Shown piece by piece: positions 25,506 through 36,439 of a DNA stretch of 56,491 bases. The notes beneath the pieces are model-generated. The model worked only from the letters and a program-made list of their open reading frames with translations. It did no database searches and was not told where the DNA came from. The stretch spans positions 324,081-380,571 of the forward strand of contig NZ_FPJO01000005.1 in assembly GCF_900119365.1 (NCBI RefSeq), written 5' to 3'. The first letter of the stretch is position 1; the number at the start of each line of letters is the position of its first letter. The translations under genes and the position numbers were made by a program. This DNA comes from Streptomyces atratus. GTDB lineage: Bacteria > Actinomycetota > Actinomycetes > Streptomycetales > Streptomycetaceae.

Positions 25506-25691
25506 GGCTGCGACTCCCCGAAATAGGTCCGGAAGAAGACGAAGGAACGGATCCAGCAGCTGGCCGGCTGCTGATTCGGCCCCGGCGGTGTGGATCACAG
25601 TGTCACCGCCGGTGAACCATGAGTGACGTGTCCAATGTCGCCCAGGGGGCACAGCTCCGCAACTCGCGCTCTCCCGGTGCCGCCGGCCGCG

Positions 25692-26009
25692 TCAGGTCAT
25701 CCGGCCGCCCGCGCTGCGCAGCGTCTCCAGGAACCGGCGGGCCGGGCCGGCCCGGTCCGGTCCCCGGTTGCGCTGCCCCATCGTCAGCCGGTACCGCGTC
25801 CCGTTGAGGCGGGCCACGGCCGCACCGGCCCCGGCGAACCATGGCCTGCCCGCACTCACCGTCACCACCGGGGCACTGTCGATCTCCCGCCCGTTGCTGG
25901 TCAGCAGGGCCAGTCTGCCGTCCTTGACGATCACCTGCCCGGCCCTCGTGAGCGAGCGGGCCCACCGCTCGATCCGTACCCCCGTCGCACTGAACTCCGT
26001 TTCCGGCAT
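25692..26009 (-). CDS. Conserved small protein of unknown function
   Basis: 105 residues ([19 protein letters not shown]...). The pattern looks like a small beta-rich domain: alternating hydrophobics in [24 protein letters not shown] and a basic tail. No signal peptide or catalytic motif. ATG 26009 has AAGGGGG about 9 bases upstream. I do not recognise the family, though similar short ORFs occur in streptomycetes. Confidence 0.6.
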   Translation of the reverse strand: MPETEFSATGVRIERWARSLTRAGQVIVKDGRLALLTSNGREIDSAPVVTVSAGRPWFAGAGAAVARLNGTRYRLTMGQRNRGPDRAGPARRFLETLRSAGGRMT

Positions 26010-26215
26010 GGCTGCTTCGCCCCCTTCGTAACGCTTCTGATGGGAAGTCTGCACAAATCGGGAGCGCCGCGCCAGGCCGCGTACCGGCCGGAGCCCCGGT
26101 CTCCGGTCCCATCGACGCCAAGGCAGGGCTATGGAGCATCAAAGTGAACGTTTGTGCAGGTGGGGGGAATAGGTTGTGGGTGGAGAGTGACGGTGACACA
26201 AGGAGGAGCGCGCTG

Positions 26216-27346
26216 ATGGGCACCGAGATGCACGGAGACGGCGGCCGGGCCGCGGCGACGATCGACATCGACCGTTCCGACACCGCGTACCGGGCCTGGC
26301 TGAAGGAGGCGGTGCGCAAGGTCCAGGCCGACGCCAACCGCTCCGCCGACACCCATCTGCTGCGCTTCCCGCTGCCCGAGGCATGGGGCATCGACCTCTA
26401 CCTCAAGGACGAGTCGACGCACCCCACCGGCAGCCTCAAGCACCGGCTGGCCCGCTCGCTCTTCCTCTACGGGCTCTGCAACGGCTGGATCCGGCCGGGC
26501 AAGCCGGTGATCGAGGCGTCCAGCGGTTCGACGGCCGTCTCGGAGGCGTACTTCGCCAAGCTGATCGGTGTGCCGTTCATCGCCGTGATGCCCCGCACCA
26601 CCAGCCCCGAGAAGTGCCGGCTGATCGAATTCCATGGCGGCCGATGTCACTTCGTCGACGACTCCCGGAAGATGTACGAGGAGTCCGCCACGCTCGCCGC
26701 GGAGACCGGCGGGCACTACATGGACCAGTTCACCTACGCCGAGCGGGCCACCGACTGGCGCGGCAACAACAACATCGCCGAGTCGATCTACCAGCAGATG
26801 CGGCTGGAGCGCTATCCGGAACCGGCGTGGATCGTCGCCACGGCCGGAACCGGCGGCACCTCGGCGACCATCGCCCGCTATGTGCACTACATGCAGTTCG
26901 ACACCCGGATCTGCGTGCCCGACCCGGAGAACTCCTGTTTCTTCGACGGCTGGACCAACCACAATCCCCTGGCCACCAGCGACTGCGGCTCCCGGATCGA
27001 GGGCATCGGCAGGCCCCGGATGGAGCCGAGCTTCGTGCCCGGGGCCATCGACCGGATGATGAAGGTGCCGGACGCGGCCAGCGTCGCGGCCGTACGCGCC
27101 CTGGAGACGGCCATCGGCCGCAAGGCCGGCGGCTCCACCGGCACCGGGCTGTGGAGCGCGTTCAAACTGGTCGCCGAGATGGTCGAGCAGGGCAGTACGG
27201 GCAGCGTCGTCACCCTGATCTGCGACCCGGGCGACCGCTATCTCGACAAGTACTACTCCGACAGCTGGCTCGCCGGGCAGGGGCTGGACATCGCCCCGTA
27301 CGCCTCGACCATCGACTCCTTCCTGGCCGACGGCAACTGGCCCTGA
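26216..27346 (+). CDS. PLP-dependent cysteine desulfhydrase / cysteine-synthase-like enzyme (Cds1-type)
   Basis: 376 residues. Fold-type II PLP enzyme: PTGSLKHR (Lys75 is the expected Schiff-base lysine), [12 protein letters not shown] (phosphate/Asn-loop equivalent) and the glycine-rich [14 protein letters not shown] cofactor loop. The NNNIAESIY and [12 protein letters not shown] segments resemble mycobacterial Cds1, which releases sulfide, pyruvate and ammonia from cysteine. ATG 26216 has an excellent AAGGAGGAG (26200-26208). No serine acetyltransferase is nearby, which fits a catabolic role better than synthesis. Cytoplasmic. Confidence 0.85.
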   Translation: MGTEMHGDGGRAAATIDIDRSDTAYRAWLKEAVRKVQADANRSADTHLLRFPLPEAWGIDLYLKDESTHPTGSLKHRLARSLFLYGLCNGWIRPGKPVIEASSGSTAVSEAYFAKLIGVPFIAVMPRTTSPEKCRLIEFHGGRCHFVDDSRKMYEESATLAAETGGHYMDQFTYAERATDWRGNNNIAESIYQQMRLERYPEPAWIVATAGTGGTSATIARYVHYMQFDTRICVPDPENSCFFDGWTNHNPLATSDCGSRIEGIGRPRMEPSFVPGAIDRMMKVPDAASVAAVRALETAIGRKAGGSTGTGLWSAFKLVAEMVEQGSTGSVVTLICDPGDRYLDKYYSDSWLAGQGLDIAPYASTIDSFLADGNWP

Positions 27347-27385
27347 CCGCCGGGGCGGAACCGGGTGGGCCCGGCGTGGCGCAGC

Positions 27386-27865
27386 TCAGGCCGCGGACCC
27401 GGTCAGCCGCCGGTCCAGACTGCGCACCGCGGCCCGGAAGGACCGGCCCACTCCTGGCCGGGCCAGCCGCAGGGCGAACCGGAAGGGCGCGGAGCCGTCG
27501 GCGGCGAACGTCCACCGCACCCGCGTCCCGGTCCCGGCCGGGGTGAGCCGCCAATCCTCCAACAGGGCCCGCATTCCAGGGGCGTTGGTCTGGTCGGCCC
27601 GGTAGGCGTACCGCTTGCCGGGCTCCGTCGCCATGATCGTCTCGCGGATCACGAAGCCGCCCTTGAGCCGGACCTCACGGCCCGCACCGCCCTCGGTGGG
27701 CCGGGCGGCCGTCACCGCCGTGAACCAGCCCGGCCAGCCCGGTACGTCGTCGGCTAGCGCGCGGTAGACCTCCTCGGGAGCGGCGGACACCTCGGCGGCG
27801 AAGATCAGTCGCACCGGAGCGGTTTCCGTGAACTCAAGTTCCACGGAACGGAGTCGGCGTGGCAT
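27386..27865 (-). CDS. SRPBCC-family protein (polyketide-cyclase/START-like)
   Basis: 159 residues. START-like helix-grip fold: SAAPEEVYRALADDVPGWPGWFTAVTAARP at the N-terminus and an amphipathic C-terminal helix (SFRAAVRSLDRRLTG). The family binds hydrophobic ligands; catalysis is not obvious. ATG 27865 has GGGAGGT upstream. A second SRPBCC gene follows upstream on the same strand (start 28435), 118 bases apart, so the pair may be co-transcribed. Confidence 0.82.
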   Translation of the reverse strand: MPRRLRSVELEFTETAPVRLIFAAEVSAAPEEVYRALADDVPGWPGWFTAVTAARPTEGGAGREVRLKGGFVIRETIMATEPGKRYAYRADQTNAPGMRALLEDWRLTPAGTGTRVRWTFAADGSAPFRFALRLARPGVGRSFRAAVRSLDRRLTGSAA

Positions 27866-27982
27866 GGAACGCACCTCCCGTGCGGTCGGCGGCGGACGGG
27901 GTCGCGCACACCATAGCTGACGCATCATCAGATGTCGCCGTCCGTGCGGACGTCACGGACGCGCCCCGAGCCGCGTCACCCG

Positions 27983-28435
27983 CTACGGACGGTGCCGCGC
28001 CGGACGGTCCAGCATGCTGTCGAGCACCCGGCCGAAGATCCGGCGGCCCGCCCCGGCGATCAGCGGGTCGCCCCACCGGGGCAGCAGCCGTACGCCCAGC
28101 TCCTCGACCCATACCACATGGGATCCGGAATCCGTCGGATACACGTCGATCGACGCCCGGCCCAGCACCAGCGAACCGCGCTTCTCCAGCCGGCACAGCC
28201 CCGCGCGCCCGCCGGCCGGCGGCGTCCACCGCACCACTTCCATCGGATCGTCGAACGCCAGCGGCCCCACGCCGGTGCGCGCCACGAAGACGGTCCCCAC
28301 CCCGGTCGGCAGCTCTACGGGGACGGTGATCGTGGTCAGCGGTACATGCGCGGCGTGCCGTTCCCAGTCCGTCACCCGGCGCCAGGACTCGGCGGCGGGG
28401 AGGGAGGTGAAACGCTCGATCCGGAAGACGGCCAC
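27983..28435 (-). CDS. SRPBCC-family protein
   Basis: 150 residues. Begins FRIERFTSLPAAESWRRVTDWERHAAHVP, typical of SRPBCC ligand-binding proteins, and ends with the long C-terminal helix (GRRIFGRVLDSMLDR). GTG 28435 is 5 bases after TAGGAT, consistent with a leaderless mRNA. It lies upstream of the other SRPBCC gene on the same strand. Ligand unknown. Confidence 0.82.
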   Translation of the reverse strand: MAVFRIERFTSLPAAESWRRVTDWERHAAHVPLTTITVPVELPTGVGTVFVARTGVGPLAFDDPMEVVRWTPPAGGRAGLCRLEKRGSLVLGRASIDVYPTDSGSHVVWVEELGVRLLPRWGDPLIAGAGRRIFGRVLDSMLDRPARHRP

Positions 28436-28522
28436 CCCACGATCCTAAGGGCTCGCCGCAAGGTCCCGGCCTCGCGCACCGCCCGGCGCGAGCCGAACGG
28501 AATCCGCGCACGGCCCGCCGGC

Positions 28523-29359
28523 TCAGGCGCCGGTGTCCCCGGTCCGGCCCGCCACCACGAGGCCCGGCAGCTGCTCCTCGATCTCCTCACGGGCGGCGGC
28601 CGAAAGACCCGCGTCCGTCACGAACGTGTCCACCTGCTCCAGCGTCGCGAACGAACTCAGGCCCACCGTGCCCCACTTGGTGTGGTCCGCGACCACCACC
28701 ACCCGCCGGGCCGACTGGACGAAACGGCGGTTGGTCTCGGCCTCCGCCAGATTCGGCGTGGAGAGCCCGGCCTCCACCGAGATCCCGTGCACCCCGAGGA
28801 ACAGCACATCGAAGTGGAGGGAGGCGATCGCCTGATCGGCGACCGGACCGACCAGCGAGTCCGAAGGAGTCCGCACCCCACCGGTGAGCACCACCGTGGC
28901 GGCCCCGGGCCGCGCCCCGGCCGCACCCCCCGGCCGCTGCGCGGCGTGGAAGACATCGGCGACCCGCACCGAGTTGGTCACCACCGTCAGATCCGGCACG
29001 TCCAGCAGCTGCTGGGCCAGCGCGTATGTCGTCGTGCCGCCGGAGAGCGCGATCGCGCTGCCGGGCACCGCCATGGCCGCCGCCGCCCGCGCGATGTCCT
29101 CCTTGGCGGTCAGCTCCAGCACCGACTTGGCCTCGAACCCGGGCTCGTGCGTACTGGCCTCGACCACCGGAACGGCCCCGCCGTGCACCTTCTCGATGAC
29201 CCCCTGGCGGGCCAGTGCGTCCAGGTCGCGGCGGACCGTCATGTCGGAGACGTTCAGCTTGCGGGTCAGCTCGTTGACCCGGACCCCGCCGCGCCTGCGG
29301 ACCTCGTCGAGGATCAGGGCGCGCCGCTGCTCCGCGAGCAGGTTCTGATTCTCGCTCAA
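28523..29359 (-). CDS. DeoR/GlpR-family transcriptional regulator
   Basis: 278 residues. An N-terminal DeoR helix-turn-helix (RVNELTRKLNVSDMTVRRDLDALARQGVIEKVHGGA, about 27-62) precedes the DeoRC sugar-phosphate sensor with SGGTTTYALAQ and GVHGISVEAGLSTPN. It likely represses a carbohydrate locus until a sugar phosphate binds. Start is TTG 29359 (SENQNLLAEQRRALIL), with AGGGAAGGA about 12 bases upstream. No sugar genes are adjacent, so its target may be unlinked. Confidence 0.9.
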   Translation of the reverse strand: MSENQNLLAEQRRALILDEVRRRGGVRVNELTRKLNVSDMTVRRDLDALARQGVIEKVHGGAVPVVEASTHEPGFEAKSVLELTAKEDIARAAAAMAVPGSAIALSGGTTTYALAQQLLDVPDLTVVTNSVRVADVFHAAQRPGGAAGARPGAATVVLTGGVRTPSDSLVGPVADQAIASLHFDVLFLGVHGISVEAGLSTPNLAEAETNRRFVQSARRVVVVADHTKWGTVGLSSFATLEQVDTFVTDAGLSAAAREEIEEQLPGLVVAGRTGDTGA

Positions 29360-29546
29360 CGCCGGGTCCGGTCCTTCCCTCTGGCCGTGCAGCAGTCTCC
29401 TCGGACGGGGTCATCCTGCCACGCGGTGTCGCCGGCCGCCGCACTGGGGAGATTCCGTGAGAGGGGTGCGGCCACCGGCCCTCTGCCACGATCCTGATGA
29501 CCACCCATCAACACTCCCCCCACAACCGAGAGAGCGAGTCACTCCA

Positions 29547-31949
29547 GTGCCACCTGCCACCCAGGCCCCGCAGAGTCCGGGGCCCGCGCTGGAACTGCTG
29601 GTCCACGGCGTGGGCGGCGCCACCCCCCAGGAGATGCTCGACGATCCCCGCACGGTCCGCATCACCGGCGACGCGACCGCCGCCATCTACCGGCGGGCCG
29701 AGGACACGGACGCCGAACAGCACCCCGAGCGGTACCGCGACCGGCCCATCCCCGAGGCCTACTGCTGGTCCAACCTGACCTCCGGCAAAGGCTCCCGCGC
29801 CCTGTGGCTGCTCCTGCTCCCGTTCATGGTGGTCAACCTCGCCCACTGGATGCGCCCCACCGCCCGCTCCCGCACTCGCACGGTGCGCCTGTACGGCGTC
29901 CTCGTCCGGCTCGTCGCGCTCAGCCTCACGGTTCTGCTGACCGCGGCGGCCTGCGAGGTCGCGCTCGACCTGGCGGCCTGGCAGTGCGCGGGCGTACCGG
30001 ACTGCTCGAACCAGCGGTCCTGGCTCGGCTTCCTGTCCACGGCGCAGGGCGGCTGGTGGTCCCAGCCGGGCCGCAGGCTCGCCCTCGCAGCCCTGGTGCC
30101 CACCGCCCTGGTGGTGCTCCTCTGGTTCCTGTCCAACCGGACCTGGAGCGCGTACGAATCACAGCGCCCGCTCACCGGAACCGATCCGGACGACGACGGC
30201 CCCGACCCGGCGCCCGCGCCCTCCCCGGCCGCCACCGGCGCCGCGCCCGTCGGCCGCCCCGCCCTCGGCCGGCCCGGATTCTGGTACGGCCGCCGGCTGG
30301 TCGCCCGGTTGCGCGCCGCCCACACCGCCGCCGGATTCCTGACCGTCGCCGCGTCGGTCGCGGGCGCCGCGGCCCGCCACGACCGCTCCGTCGCCGGCCC
30401 CGTGCCCGACATCCTCGGCCGGCTGATCGAGGCGGCACTGGTGCTGGGCGGGCTCGTGGTGCTCTGGGTGGTCTGCCGCCGAGGCCGCAGCGAACGGCGT
30501 CTCGACAACCGGCTCGACCGCGCCCTGATCACCTATCTGCCCGGCGCGGCCCTGGCCCTGCTCGTCCTCGCCGCCGTGTACGCGGCCTGGCCCCGTCCCG
30601 ACTGGGCCTCGTCCGGTGCCCTGCCCGGCGACCTCGTCTTCAGCGTCATCACCCTCGGCCAGGGCGTACTCGTCGTCGTACTCGCCGTGGTGTCACTGAG
30701 CCTGTACCACCGGACCCCCGAACCCCGCACCGTCATGTTCGGACTCGGCGGGCCCGTGGTCGCCATGCTCGCCTGCGCCCTCGGCGGCGTCATGAGCGGC
30801 GGGGTCTCCCAGCGCGTCGCCGACTGGCTCGACGGCCCGGGCACCCCCGGCATGGGCCGGAGCTCGGTCATCGAGGGCCCCCCGGTGCTGCTCAGCTGGC
30901 AGGCGTCGGTCATCCCCGTGCTCCTGGTGCTGCTGGCCGTCCCCGCCCTCCTGCTGCTCGTCCGGACCTGGCTGGCCGCCCGCGCCCTGGAGTCCCGCAT
31001 CGACCAGGAGTACGAGGAGGAGCGGCCGGACCCCGCCCGGACCCGGCAGATCGCCCGGATCCAGGCCACGGCCGCCCTCACCGATTCCGCGCCCTGGATC
31101 CTCGGCCCGGTCTGCGGCGCCACCCTGCTGCTCGGCGCGGCGGCGGTCTGCGGGGCCTGGGTGAGCGGAGAGGTGCCCGGGATCGCGATGAAGGGCAACG
31201 GCGCGTTCATCGAGTCCGTCGCCCAGGCCGCGCAGTCGACCGGCTCCTGGATGGTCGGACTCGGCTTCATACTCTTCGTCACCTGGGGCCGCCGCGCCTA
31301 CCGTGACGCCTCGGCCCGCCGCACCATCGGCATCCTCTGGGACGTCGGTACGTTCTGGCCGCGCGCCGCCCACCCCTTCGCGCCGCCCTGCTACGCCGAG
31401 CGTGCCGTCCCCGACCTGGCGTCACGGATGTCCGGCTGGACCGGACTCACCCGCGGCAGGCTCGTCATCTCCGGGCACTCCCAGGGCAGCGTCCTCGCCG
31501 CCTCCGCGGTCTGGCAGCTGCCCGCCCACACCCGCATGCGGGTCGCCCTGCTCACCTACGGCTCGCCGATCGAGCGGCTGTACGCGCGCTGGTTCCCGGC
31601 CTACTTCGGCCCCGGACCGCTGCACGCGCTGCACCGGTCCGTGCACTGCTGGCGCAACCTGTGGCGGGCCACCGACCCGATCGGCGGCCGGGTCCGGCTC
31701 GACGAGGGACCCGGGCCCGAGGTGGACCGCGGGCCGCTGAAGGACCCCCTGGTCTACGGGCGCACGCCCGAACATCCGCTGCCCGAGGCCGTCCTGGGGC
31801 ACTCGGACTACCAGGCCGACCCCGTCTTCGCCCAGGAACGGGCCGCGCTGCTGGAGCGGCTGGACCCGGTCCTGCCCCGCCAGGCGGGCGGGGAGGACGG
31901 CTCCGGGGCCCCGCGGACTCACGGCAGTTCCGGCAAGTCCTCGGGGTAG
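29547..31949 (+). CDS. Polytopic membrane protein with a split alpha/beta-hydrolase catalytic triad
   Basis: 800 residues. The N-terminus begins with a hydrolase-like strand and oxyanion loop ([17 protein letters not shown]). About ten hydrophobic helices then span roughly 90-570. The C-terminal region has the nucleophile elbow [10 protein letters not shown] (Ser645), then ATDPIGG (Asp710) and LGHSDY (His752) in the order of a Ser-Asp-His triad. The hydrolase fold thus appears interrupted by a membrane domain. GTG 29547 is the first plausible start after the Pro-rich leader. It overlaps the convergent beta-helix/AAA gene by 31 bases. A lipid or acyl ester at the membrane is a plausible substrate; I recall related unassigned integral membrane proteins in streptomycetes. 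Confidence 0.75.
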   Translation: MPPATQAPQSPGPALELLVHGVGGATPQEMLDDPRTVRITGDATAAIYRRAEDTDAEQHPERYRDRPIPEAYCWSNLTSGKGSRALWLLLLPFMVVNLAHWMRPTARSRTRTVRLYGVLVRLVALSLTVLLTAAACEVALDLAAWQCAGVPDCSNQRSWLGFLSTAQGGWWSQPGRRLALAALVPTALVVLLWFLSNRTWSAYESQRPLTGTDPDDDGPDPAPAPSPAATGAAPVGRPALGRPGFWYGRRLVARLRAAHTAAGFLTVAASVAGAAARHDRSVAGPVPDILGRLIEAALVLGGLVVLWVVCRRGRSERRLDNRLDRALITYLPGAALALLVLAAVYAAWPRPDWASSGALPGDLVFSVITLGQGVLVVVLAVVSLSLYHRTPEPRTVMFGLGGPVVAMLACALGGVMSGGVSQRVADWLDGPGTPGMGRSSVIEGPPVLLSWQASVIPVLLVLLAVPALLLLVRTWLAARALESRIDQEYEEERPDPARTRQIARIQATAALTDSAPWILGPVCGATLLLGAAAVCGAWVSGEVPGIAMKGNGAFIESVAQAAQSTGSWMVGLGFILFVTWGRRAYRDASARRTIGILWDVGTFWPRAAHPFAPPCYAERAVPDLASRMSGWTGLTRGRLVISGHSQGSVLAASAVWQLPAHTRMRVALLTYGSPIERLYARWFPAYFGPGPLHALHRSVHCWRNLWRATDPIGGRVRLDEGPGPEVDRGPLKDPLVYGRTPEHPLPEAVLGHSDYQADPVFAQERAALLERLDPVLPRQAGGEDGSGAPRTHGSSGKSSG

Positions 31950-34357
31950 AGCAGGGTGAGGTCGTCCGTGCTCGGCTCGGTGAGCTGGGCGACCCGGCCC
32001 GCATGCCGCTCCACCATCGACTCGAAGGTCTGGCGCGCGGTGCGGCCGTTGCCGAACGCCGGGCCCTTGGGAAGCTCGGTGAAGTACTTCAGCAGCGCCT
32101 CCCCGGTCCCGGAGGCCAGGCTGTACTCGTGCTCGTCGGCCTGCTGCTCCACGATCCGCAGCAGCTCGGCGGGCTCGTAGTCGCTGAAGGTGATGGTCCG
32201 GGAGAAACGGGACGCCACCCCGGGGTTGACGGTGAGGAACCGCTCCATCTCGTGGGTGTAGCCGGCGACGATGACGACCACCGCGTCCCGGTGGTCCTCC
32301 ATCAGCTTCACCAGCGTGTCGATCGCCTCCCGGCCGAAGTCCCGGCCGGAGTCCTCCGGCGACAGGGCGTACGCCTCGTCGACGAACAGCACCCCGCCGC
32401 GCGCCCGGTCGAAGGCCTCCTGGGTACGGATGGCGGTCGAGCCGATGTGCTCACCGACCAGATCGACACGTGACACCTCGATCAGATGGCCCCGCTCCAG
32501 CACCCCGAGCGAGGCGAGGATCTCGCCGTAGAGCCGGGCCACGGTGGTCTTGCCGGTGCCGGGGGAGCCGGTGAAGACGAGATGGCGCCGGACCGACGCG
32601 GCCTTGAGCCCGGCCTCCTGGCGCCGGCGGCCCACCTCGATCATGTCGGTGAGGGCGCGGACCTCCCGCTTGACGCTGTCCAGGCCCACCAGCGCGTCCA
32701 GTTCCCCGAGCACCGCGTCCGACGCGCGCGCCGGCGCGGTGGCGGGCACCTCGGCCGGGGCGGGCTCGACGGCACGCTGTCCGGGGACCCCGCCGAGCAG
32801 CCCGGCGACCGACTGGGTTGCCGTCAGCACGGTGGGTGCCGGGGGAGCGGGGGTACGCAGCGCGCTCTCGTCGCTCGTGCAGTCCTCCACCACGGGGCCG
32901 GTTCCCTGGCCGTCGCCGTGCGCGGCGCCCGGCTCGGCGAACTCGTATCCGCCGCGCGCGCACCGCTCGGTCCGGCAACGGGTCAGCGTCGTACGGCAGC
33001 CGTCCATCACATGGAAGCCGTAGCCGTCGCTGCCTGTGACCCGGCAGCTGTTGAACGTGCCGCGGCCCTCGGCGGAGACGTAGAAACCGGCCTCGGCGGG
33101 CGAGGTGACCGTGCAGCGCTCGATCGTCGGGTCGGCGCCCTTGGTGACGATCACTCCGGTCTGCGCCGTGTCGATGGTGCAGTTGTTGAGCGTGCCGCCG
33201 CTGCCGTGGTCGCGGAACCAGGCACCGGTGGACGCCTCGCGGATGCGGCAGTCGTCCAACTGCGCGGTCGCGCCGTCGCTCACCGACACCGCGGTGTTGC
33301 GGACCTGGGACAGATCGCTGTCGACGACATCGGCGCGCGAGCCCCGGTCGAGCACGAAGATGGCGTCCGGCACGTCGTGGACCCGGCAGGAGTCCAGTAT
33401 CACGGTCGCCCCGTCGCTCACCCAGACCGCCGGGTAGTCGCCCGTACTGTCGTGGATCTCGCACTGGTTGGCGTCGACTCGGGTACCGGGATCCCAGACC
33501 GAGAGGCCGTTGCGGCCGAATCGGCGCACCGTGGACCTGGTCAGGGTGAGGACCGAACGGGAGCGCAGATCCACCGCGTTCTCGGGGATGTCGTGGATGT
33601 CGCAGTCGGCGAGCGTCAGCACGGCGTCGGTGTCGAGCGTGACACCGTCCGCCGAAGTGCGGTGCACCGTGCAGTCGGTGAGGTGGGCGGCCGCACGGGA
33701 GGTCACCTGTATCCCGCTGCCCTTGATCTCGTACACCTCGCAGCCGACGCCCTCCAGGCCGCTGCCCTCTCCGGTGACGTTCAGCCCCGCCCCCGAAGCG
33801 TGGTGGATCCGGCAGCGCTCCAGCCGGGGGTGCGCGCCGTCACGTACCGAGACACCGGACTGACCGGCGGAGACGACCTCGCACTCCTCGAACACGCCGC
33901 CCGCGCCGTCGAGTACGGCGATGCCGACCCCGGCGGGGTTGTCGACCGTGCAGCGGCGCACGGTCGGCCTGGCGGCCCCGCGCACCTCGATCCCGGCGGC
34001 GGAACGGGTGACGATCCGCAGGTCCGCGATCTCCGCCGCACCGTCCTCGATCAGCAGCGCGGGGGCCGTCGAGTCCTGGCCCTCCACATGCAGGTCCGAG
34101 ACGACGGCGGAGGCGCGCACGGTCAGCGGCACCCCGTCGGCCGGGGCGATCCGCACGGAGCCGGCGGACCCCTCGGGGCCGCGCAGGGTCACCGCGCGGT
34201 GCAGGACCAGATTTTCCCGGTAGGTGCCGGGGGCGATGGTGAGGACATCGCCGTCGGCCGCGGCCTCCAGGGCTGCGGTGAGGGTGGCGTATTCGCCTGT
34301 GCGGCGCCGCCACCGCGATGTTCCGGTGTGCGTCACCTGGACCGTGCCCTGTGCCAT
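31919..34357 (-). CDS. Right-handed beta-helix / CbbX-EccA-type AAA+ ATPase fusion
   Basis: 812 residues. Residues about 20-480 are a run of roughly 23-residue repeats (pattern xVxxCxIxxxxxxGVxVxxGAxPxLxx) forming a right-handed parallel beta-helix. A Pro/Ala linker (about 490-555) leads to an AAA+ module with Walker [10 protein letters not shown] (about 595-603), Walker [11 protein letters not shown] (about 653-662) and arginine-finger region. This AAA subgroup includes rubisco activase CbbX and the type VII secretion ATPase EccA. ATG 34357. The 3' end overlaps the membrane hydrolase. The protein likely remodels or localises a partner bound by the beta-helix; no ESX genes are in the window. 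Confidence 0.85.
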   Translation of the reverse strand: MAQGTVQVTHTGTSRWRRRTGEYATLTAALEAAADGDVLTIAPGTYRENLVLHRAVTLRGPEGSAGSVRIAPADGVPLTVRASAVVSDLHVEGQDSTAPALLIEDGAAEIADLRIVTRSAAGIEVRGAARPTVRRCTVDNPAGVGIAVLDGAGGVFEECEVVSAGQSGVSVRDGAHPRLERCRIHHASGAGLNVTGEGSGLEGVGCEVYEIKGSGIQVTSRAAAHLTDCTVHRTSADGVTLDTDAVLTLADCDIHDIPENAVDLRSRSVLTLTRSTVRRFGRNGLSVWDPGTRVDANQCEIHDSTGDYPAVWVSDGATVILDSCRVHDVPDAIFVLDRGSRADVVDSDLSQVRNTAVSVSDGATAQLDDCRIREASTGAWFRDHGSGGTLNNCTIDTAQTGVIVTKGADPTIERCTVTSPAEAGFYVSAEGRGTFNSCRVTGSDGYGFHVMDGCRTTLTRCRTERCARGGYEFAEPGAAHGDGQGTGPVVEDCTSDESALRTPAPPAPTVLTATQSVAGLLGGVPGQRAVEPAPAEVPATAPARASDAVLGELDALVGLDSVKREVRALTDMIEVGRRRQEAGLKAASVRRHLVFTGSPGTGKTTVARLYGEILASLGVLERGHLIEVSRVDLVGEHIGSTAIRTQEAFDRARGGVLFVDEAYALSPEDSGRDFGREAIDTLVKLMEDHRDAVVVIVAGYTHEMERFLTVNPGVASRFSRTITFSDYEPAELLRIVEQQADEHEYSLASGTGEALLKYFTELPKGPAFGNGRTARQTFESMVERHAGRVAQLTEPSTDDLTLLYPEDLPELP

Positions 34358-34510
34358 GGCGCTGTTGTGCCCCCACCTCGTGCGTGCGTGATGCCCGTGT
34401 CACCGGCCTTCCGGCAGCGGTGAATCACGGGACCGCCCACCGGGAAGAGCGGGCGGGCCGGTCCACCGTAGCGCGCGCGGCGGGCGGGAGTTGCCCCGAT
34501 CAGCAGCTGA

Positions 34511-35119
34511 TCAGCTGCCGGTGCCGGTCCTGCCCCAATCAGGACCGGTCCTGGCCCAGTCCTGGTCGATTCGGGTGTACCGCCGCCGCATCATGTGCCG
34601 GACGGTCAGTTGCCGGACGCCCTCGATCAGTCCGACGCCGAGCAGCGTCGCCCCCAGTCCGGCCAGCACCGCATGGGTGCGGGCGGTCGCGGCGTCCATG
34701 GGGCGCGGTACGGCGCGGCCGTCGGGGTCCGTCCAGATCTCCACCTCGGAACCCGGACCGGTCCTCCGGGAGGAGGTCATCACCGTGCCGCGGCGGTTCG
34801 TGCCGTCCGGGGCCTTCCAGCGCGCCACCACCGAGGTCTGCGAGGCGCGCTCCGAGGACGTCTCGGGATCGGTGACGGAACGCGGCGCTCGTGGTGACCG
34901 GCGCACCACGACCGCGGTGGTGGCCTGCCGTCCGGCCCGCTGGGCCCGCACCGATTTCTGCAGGGCGTCGTCGGTGTGCGACCCGCACACCCAGCCCAGT
35001 GCCGGCGCCGCCAGCACCATGAGGAGCAACGCGACAAGAGCCACCCATGCCTCGCGCCGGTCAGTGGCGCGGCGCAGGGGATTGTGCCGCCAGCGCCACA
35101 CACCCGTAACCGCTCGCAC
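34511..35119 (-). CDS. Rv1733c-like two-helix membrane protein
   Basis: 202 residues. WRWRHNPLRRATDRREAW at the N-terminus and two hydrophobic segments (about 23-43 and 158-175) flanking an extracytoplasmic domain match the Rv1733c family of actinobacterial transmembrane proteins. GTG 35119 has AAGGGGGTGCAGGA just upstream; the long in-frame extension to 35560 is Arg/Pro-rich noise. Function unknown; Streptomyces carry many paralogues. Confidence 0.8.
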   Translation of the reverse strand: MRAVTGVWRWRHNPLRRATDRREAWVALVALLLMVLAAPALGWVCGSHTDDALQKSVRAQRAGRQATTAVVVRRSPRAPRSVTDPETSSERASQTSVVARWKAPDGTNRRGTVMTSSRRTGPGSEVEIWTDPDGRAVPRPMDAATARTHAVLAGLGATLLGVGLIEGVRQLTVRHMMRRRYTRIDQDWARTGPDWGRTGTGS

Positions 35120-35345
35120 AATCCTGCACCCCCTTCCCGTATCCGTCTTAGCCTGATACGGCACGCTTCGCGCGCGGAAGGAGCGAAGAGAGAGCAACTT
35201 CACCCCGGCCAACGCACGGACCACCCCCGTGAGTTCCCGCCCGCCCGGCCGGACTGACGGCCCGTCCGGTCCGGGAACGCGCGAAGCCGCCGTCGAGTCC
35301 CCATGGCTCGACGACGACTTCGCGCGACCGTGCGTGATCTCCGGC

Positions 35346-35840
35346 TCAGTACCCCCGGCCCTGGTACGGGCGGTTGTACGGGTCTTCGTAGGGCGAGGGC
35401 GCCGGGGCGGGGCGCGGCGCCGGCGCCGGGCGCGGTGAAGCCGGGCGCATCGCCTCGTAACCGGTGCCCGGGGCGGGCCGCTGCTGATGCTGTGGATGAG
35501 GCGCCTGATACCCGCCGCGGGCTGCGGTCGGCTGCTGCGGGATGTACGGCGCCGGGGCATGCTGCAGCTGCGCGGGCTGCATCGGCGCGTAACCCTGCTG
35601 GGCAGGCGGCTGCTGGTAGCCGTACGACGGACCGGGCTGGGAAGGCGCCGCGGGAAGAGCCGGCAGCGCCGCCGGGAGCGCCGGCAGGTAGCTGTTGCCG
35701 GTGTCGTAGGCGGCAGGCACTCGGATCGGAGCGATCTGAGGGGTGCCCCGCTCCGCGACCAGGGAGTCGTAGATCGGAGTGTCGGAGAACGACGGTGCGG
35801 CGTAGTAGCCGCCGCCGTAGGTGGAGCGGGGGGAGGTCAT
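35346..35840 (-). CDS. Pro/Gln/Tyr-rich low-complexity protein (DUF6643-like)
   Basis: 164 residues, rich in Pro, Gln, Ala and Tyr. The N-terminus (TSPRSTYGGGYYAAPSFSDTPIYDSLVAERGTPQIAPIRVPA in outline: Tyr/Gly-rich, then an Ile/Pro segment) is well ordered compared with the disordered QQPPAQQGY... remainder. I associate this N-terminus with the Streptomyces DUF6643 family. ATG 35840, with TAGGTG upstream. No membrane segment; probably intrinsically disordered. Function unknown. Confidence 0.7.
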   Translation of the reverse strand: MTSPRSTYGGGYYAAPSFSDTPIYDSLVAERGTPQIAPIRVPAAYDTGNSYLPALPAALPALPAAPSQPGPSYGYQQPPAQQGYAPMQPAQLQHAPAPYIPQQPTAARGGYQAPHPQHQQRPAPGTGYEAMRPASPRPAPAPRPAPAPSPYEDPYNRPYQGRGY

Positions 35841-36439
35841 GACACCTAAGTTAAGCCCACGATGTGCTGGTTGGGGAGTCCCAATCCTGGGCTCATCCGT
35901 TTTTCGCCGGTTCTGCCCGCCAGACTTGCCAAAACATCGTGAAAGCTCCCGGTGACAGCGGGAGCCTTTCCGCTGGAGGGCCCCTTGCCGACGAGAAGTG
36001 GTGATGGTCTTTCAGCCCGCCCGGCGTCCAGCCGCAGGGCGGAAACTAATACGCCGACGCTTTCGGGCTCCCGAATCCGGGACCGGAGAAGTCCGGGCTC
36101 CCGAAGTCGGGGCTGGAGAAATCGGGACTTCGGTAACGGAGGACCGCCCCCGGTCGCTGTCCGCCGAGTCGGGGGCGAGACGCCTGGCCGAGGCCCGCGT
36201 CGCCGTCAACCGTCGCGAAGCCGACCTGGGAGCCGCTTTCACGCCGAAACAGCGTGCGGCCGTCCGAGACCGGCTTGAGGACATCTCCGAAGCCGGCCGC
36301 TGAGCCTCGCCCCCCGGAGTCCGCCTTCCCCGGAAGGCCGGCGCCGATCCCGCTGCGTCGGTGGTCGTGCCATCGGTGGTTCGGAGTGACGACGGGTCAA
36401 GCGCGCAATCTGGGGCGCAGGCCCCGGCCCAGGCGCCCT
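35841..36439. other. Gene-poor stretch with a hairpin and a decayed fragment
   Basis: A 7-bp perfect hairpin (35945-35951 with 35959-35965) followed by CTTT could be a plus-strand terminator, but no gene reads into it. A plus-strand frame at about 36165-36303 (RLAEARVAVNRREADLGAAFTPKQRAAVRDRLEDI, shown in part) has the look of a real charged helical protein tail but no start region; I do not recognise it. Nothing else here looks coding. Confidence 0.4.

Noticed and set aside
35945..35965. Hairpin considered as a riboswitch or small-RNA terminator
   Set aside because: The stem is only 7 bp, the T-run is short, and no transcription unit or conserved aptamer pattern is visible.
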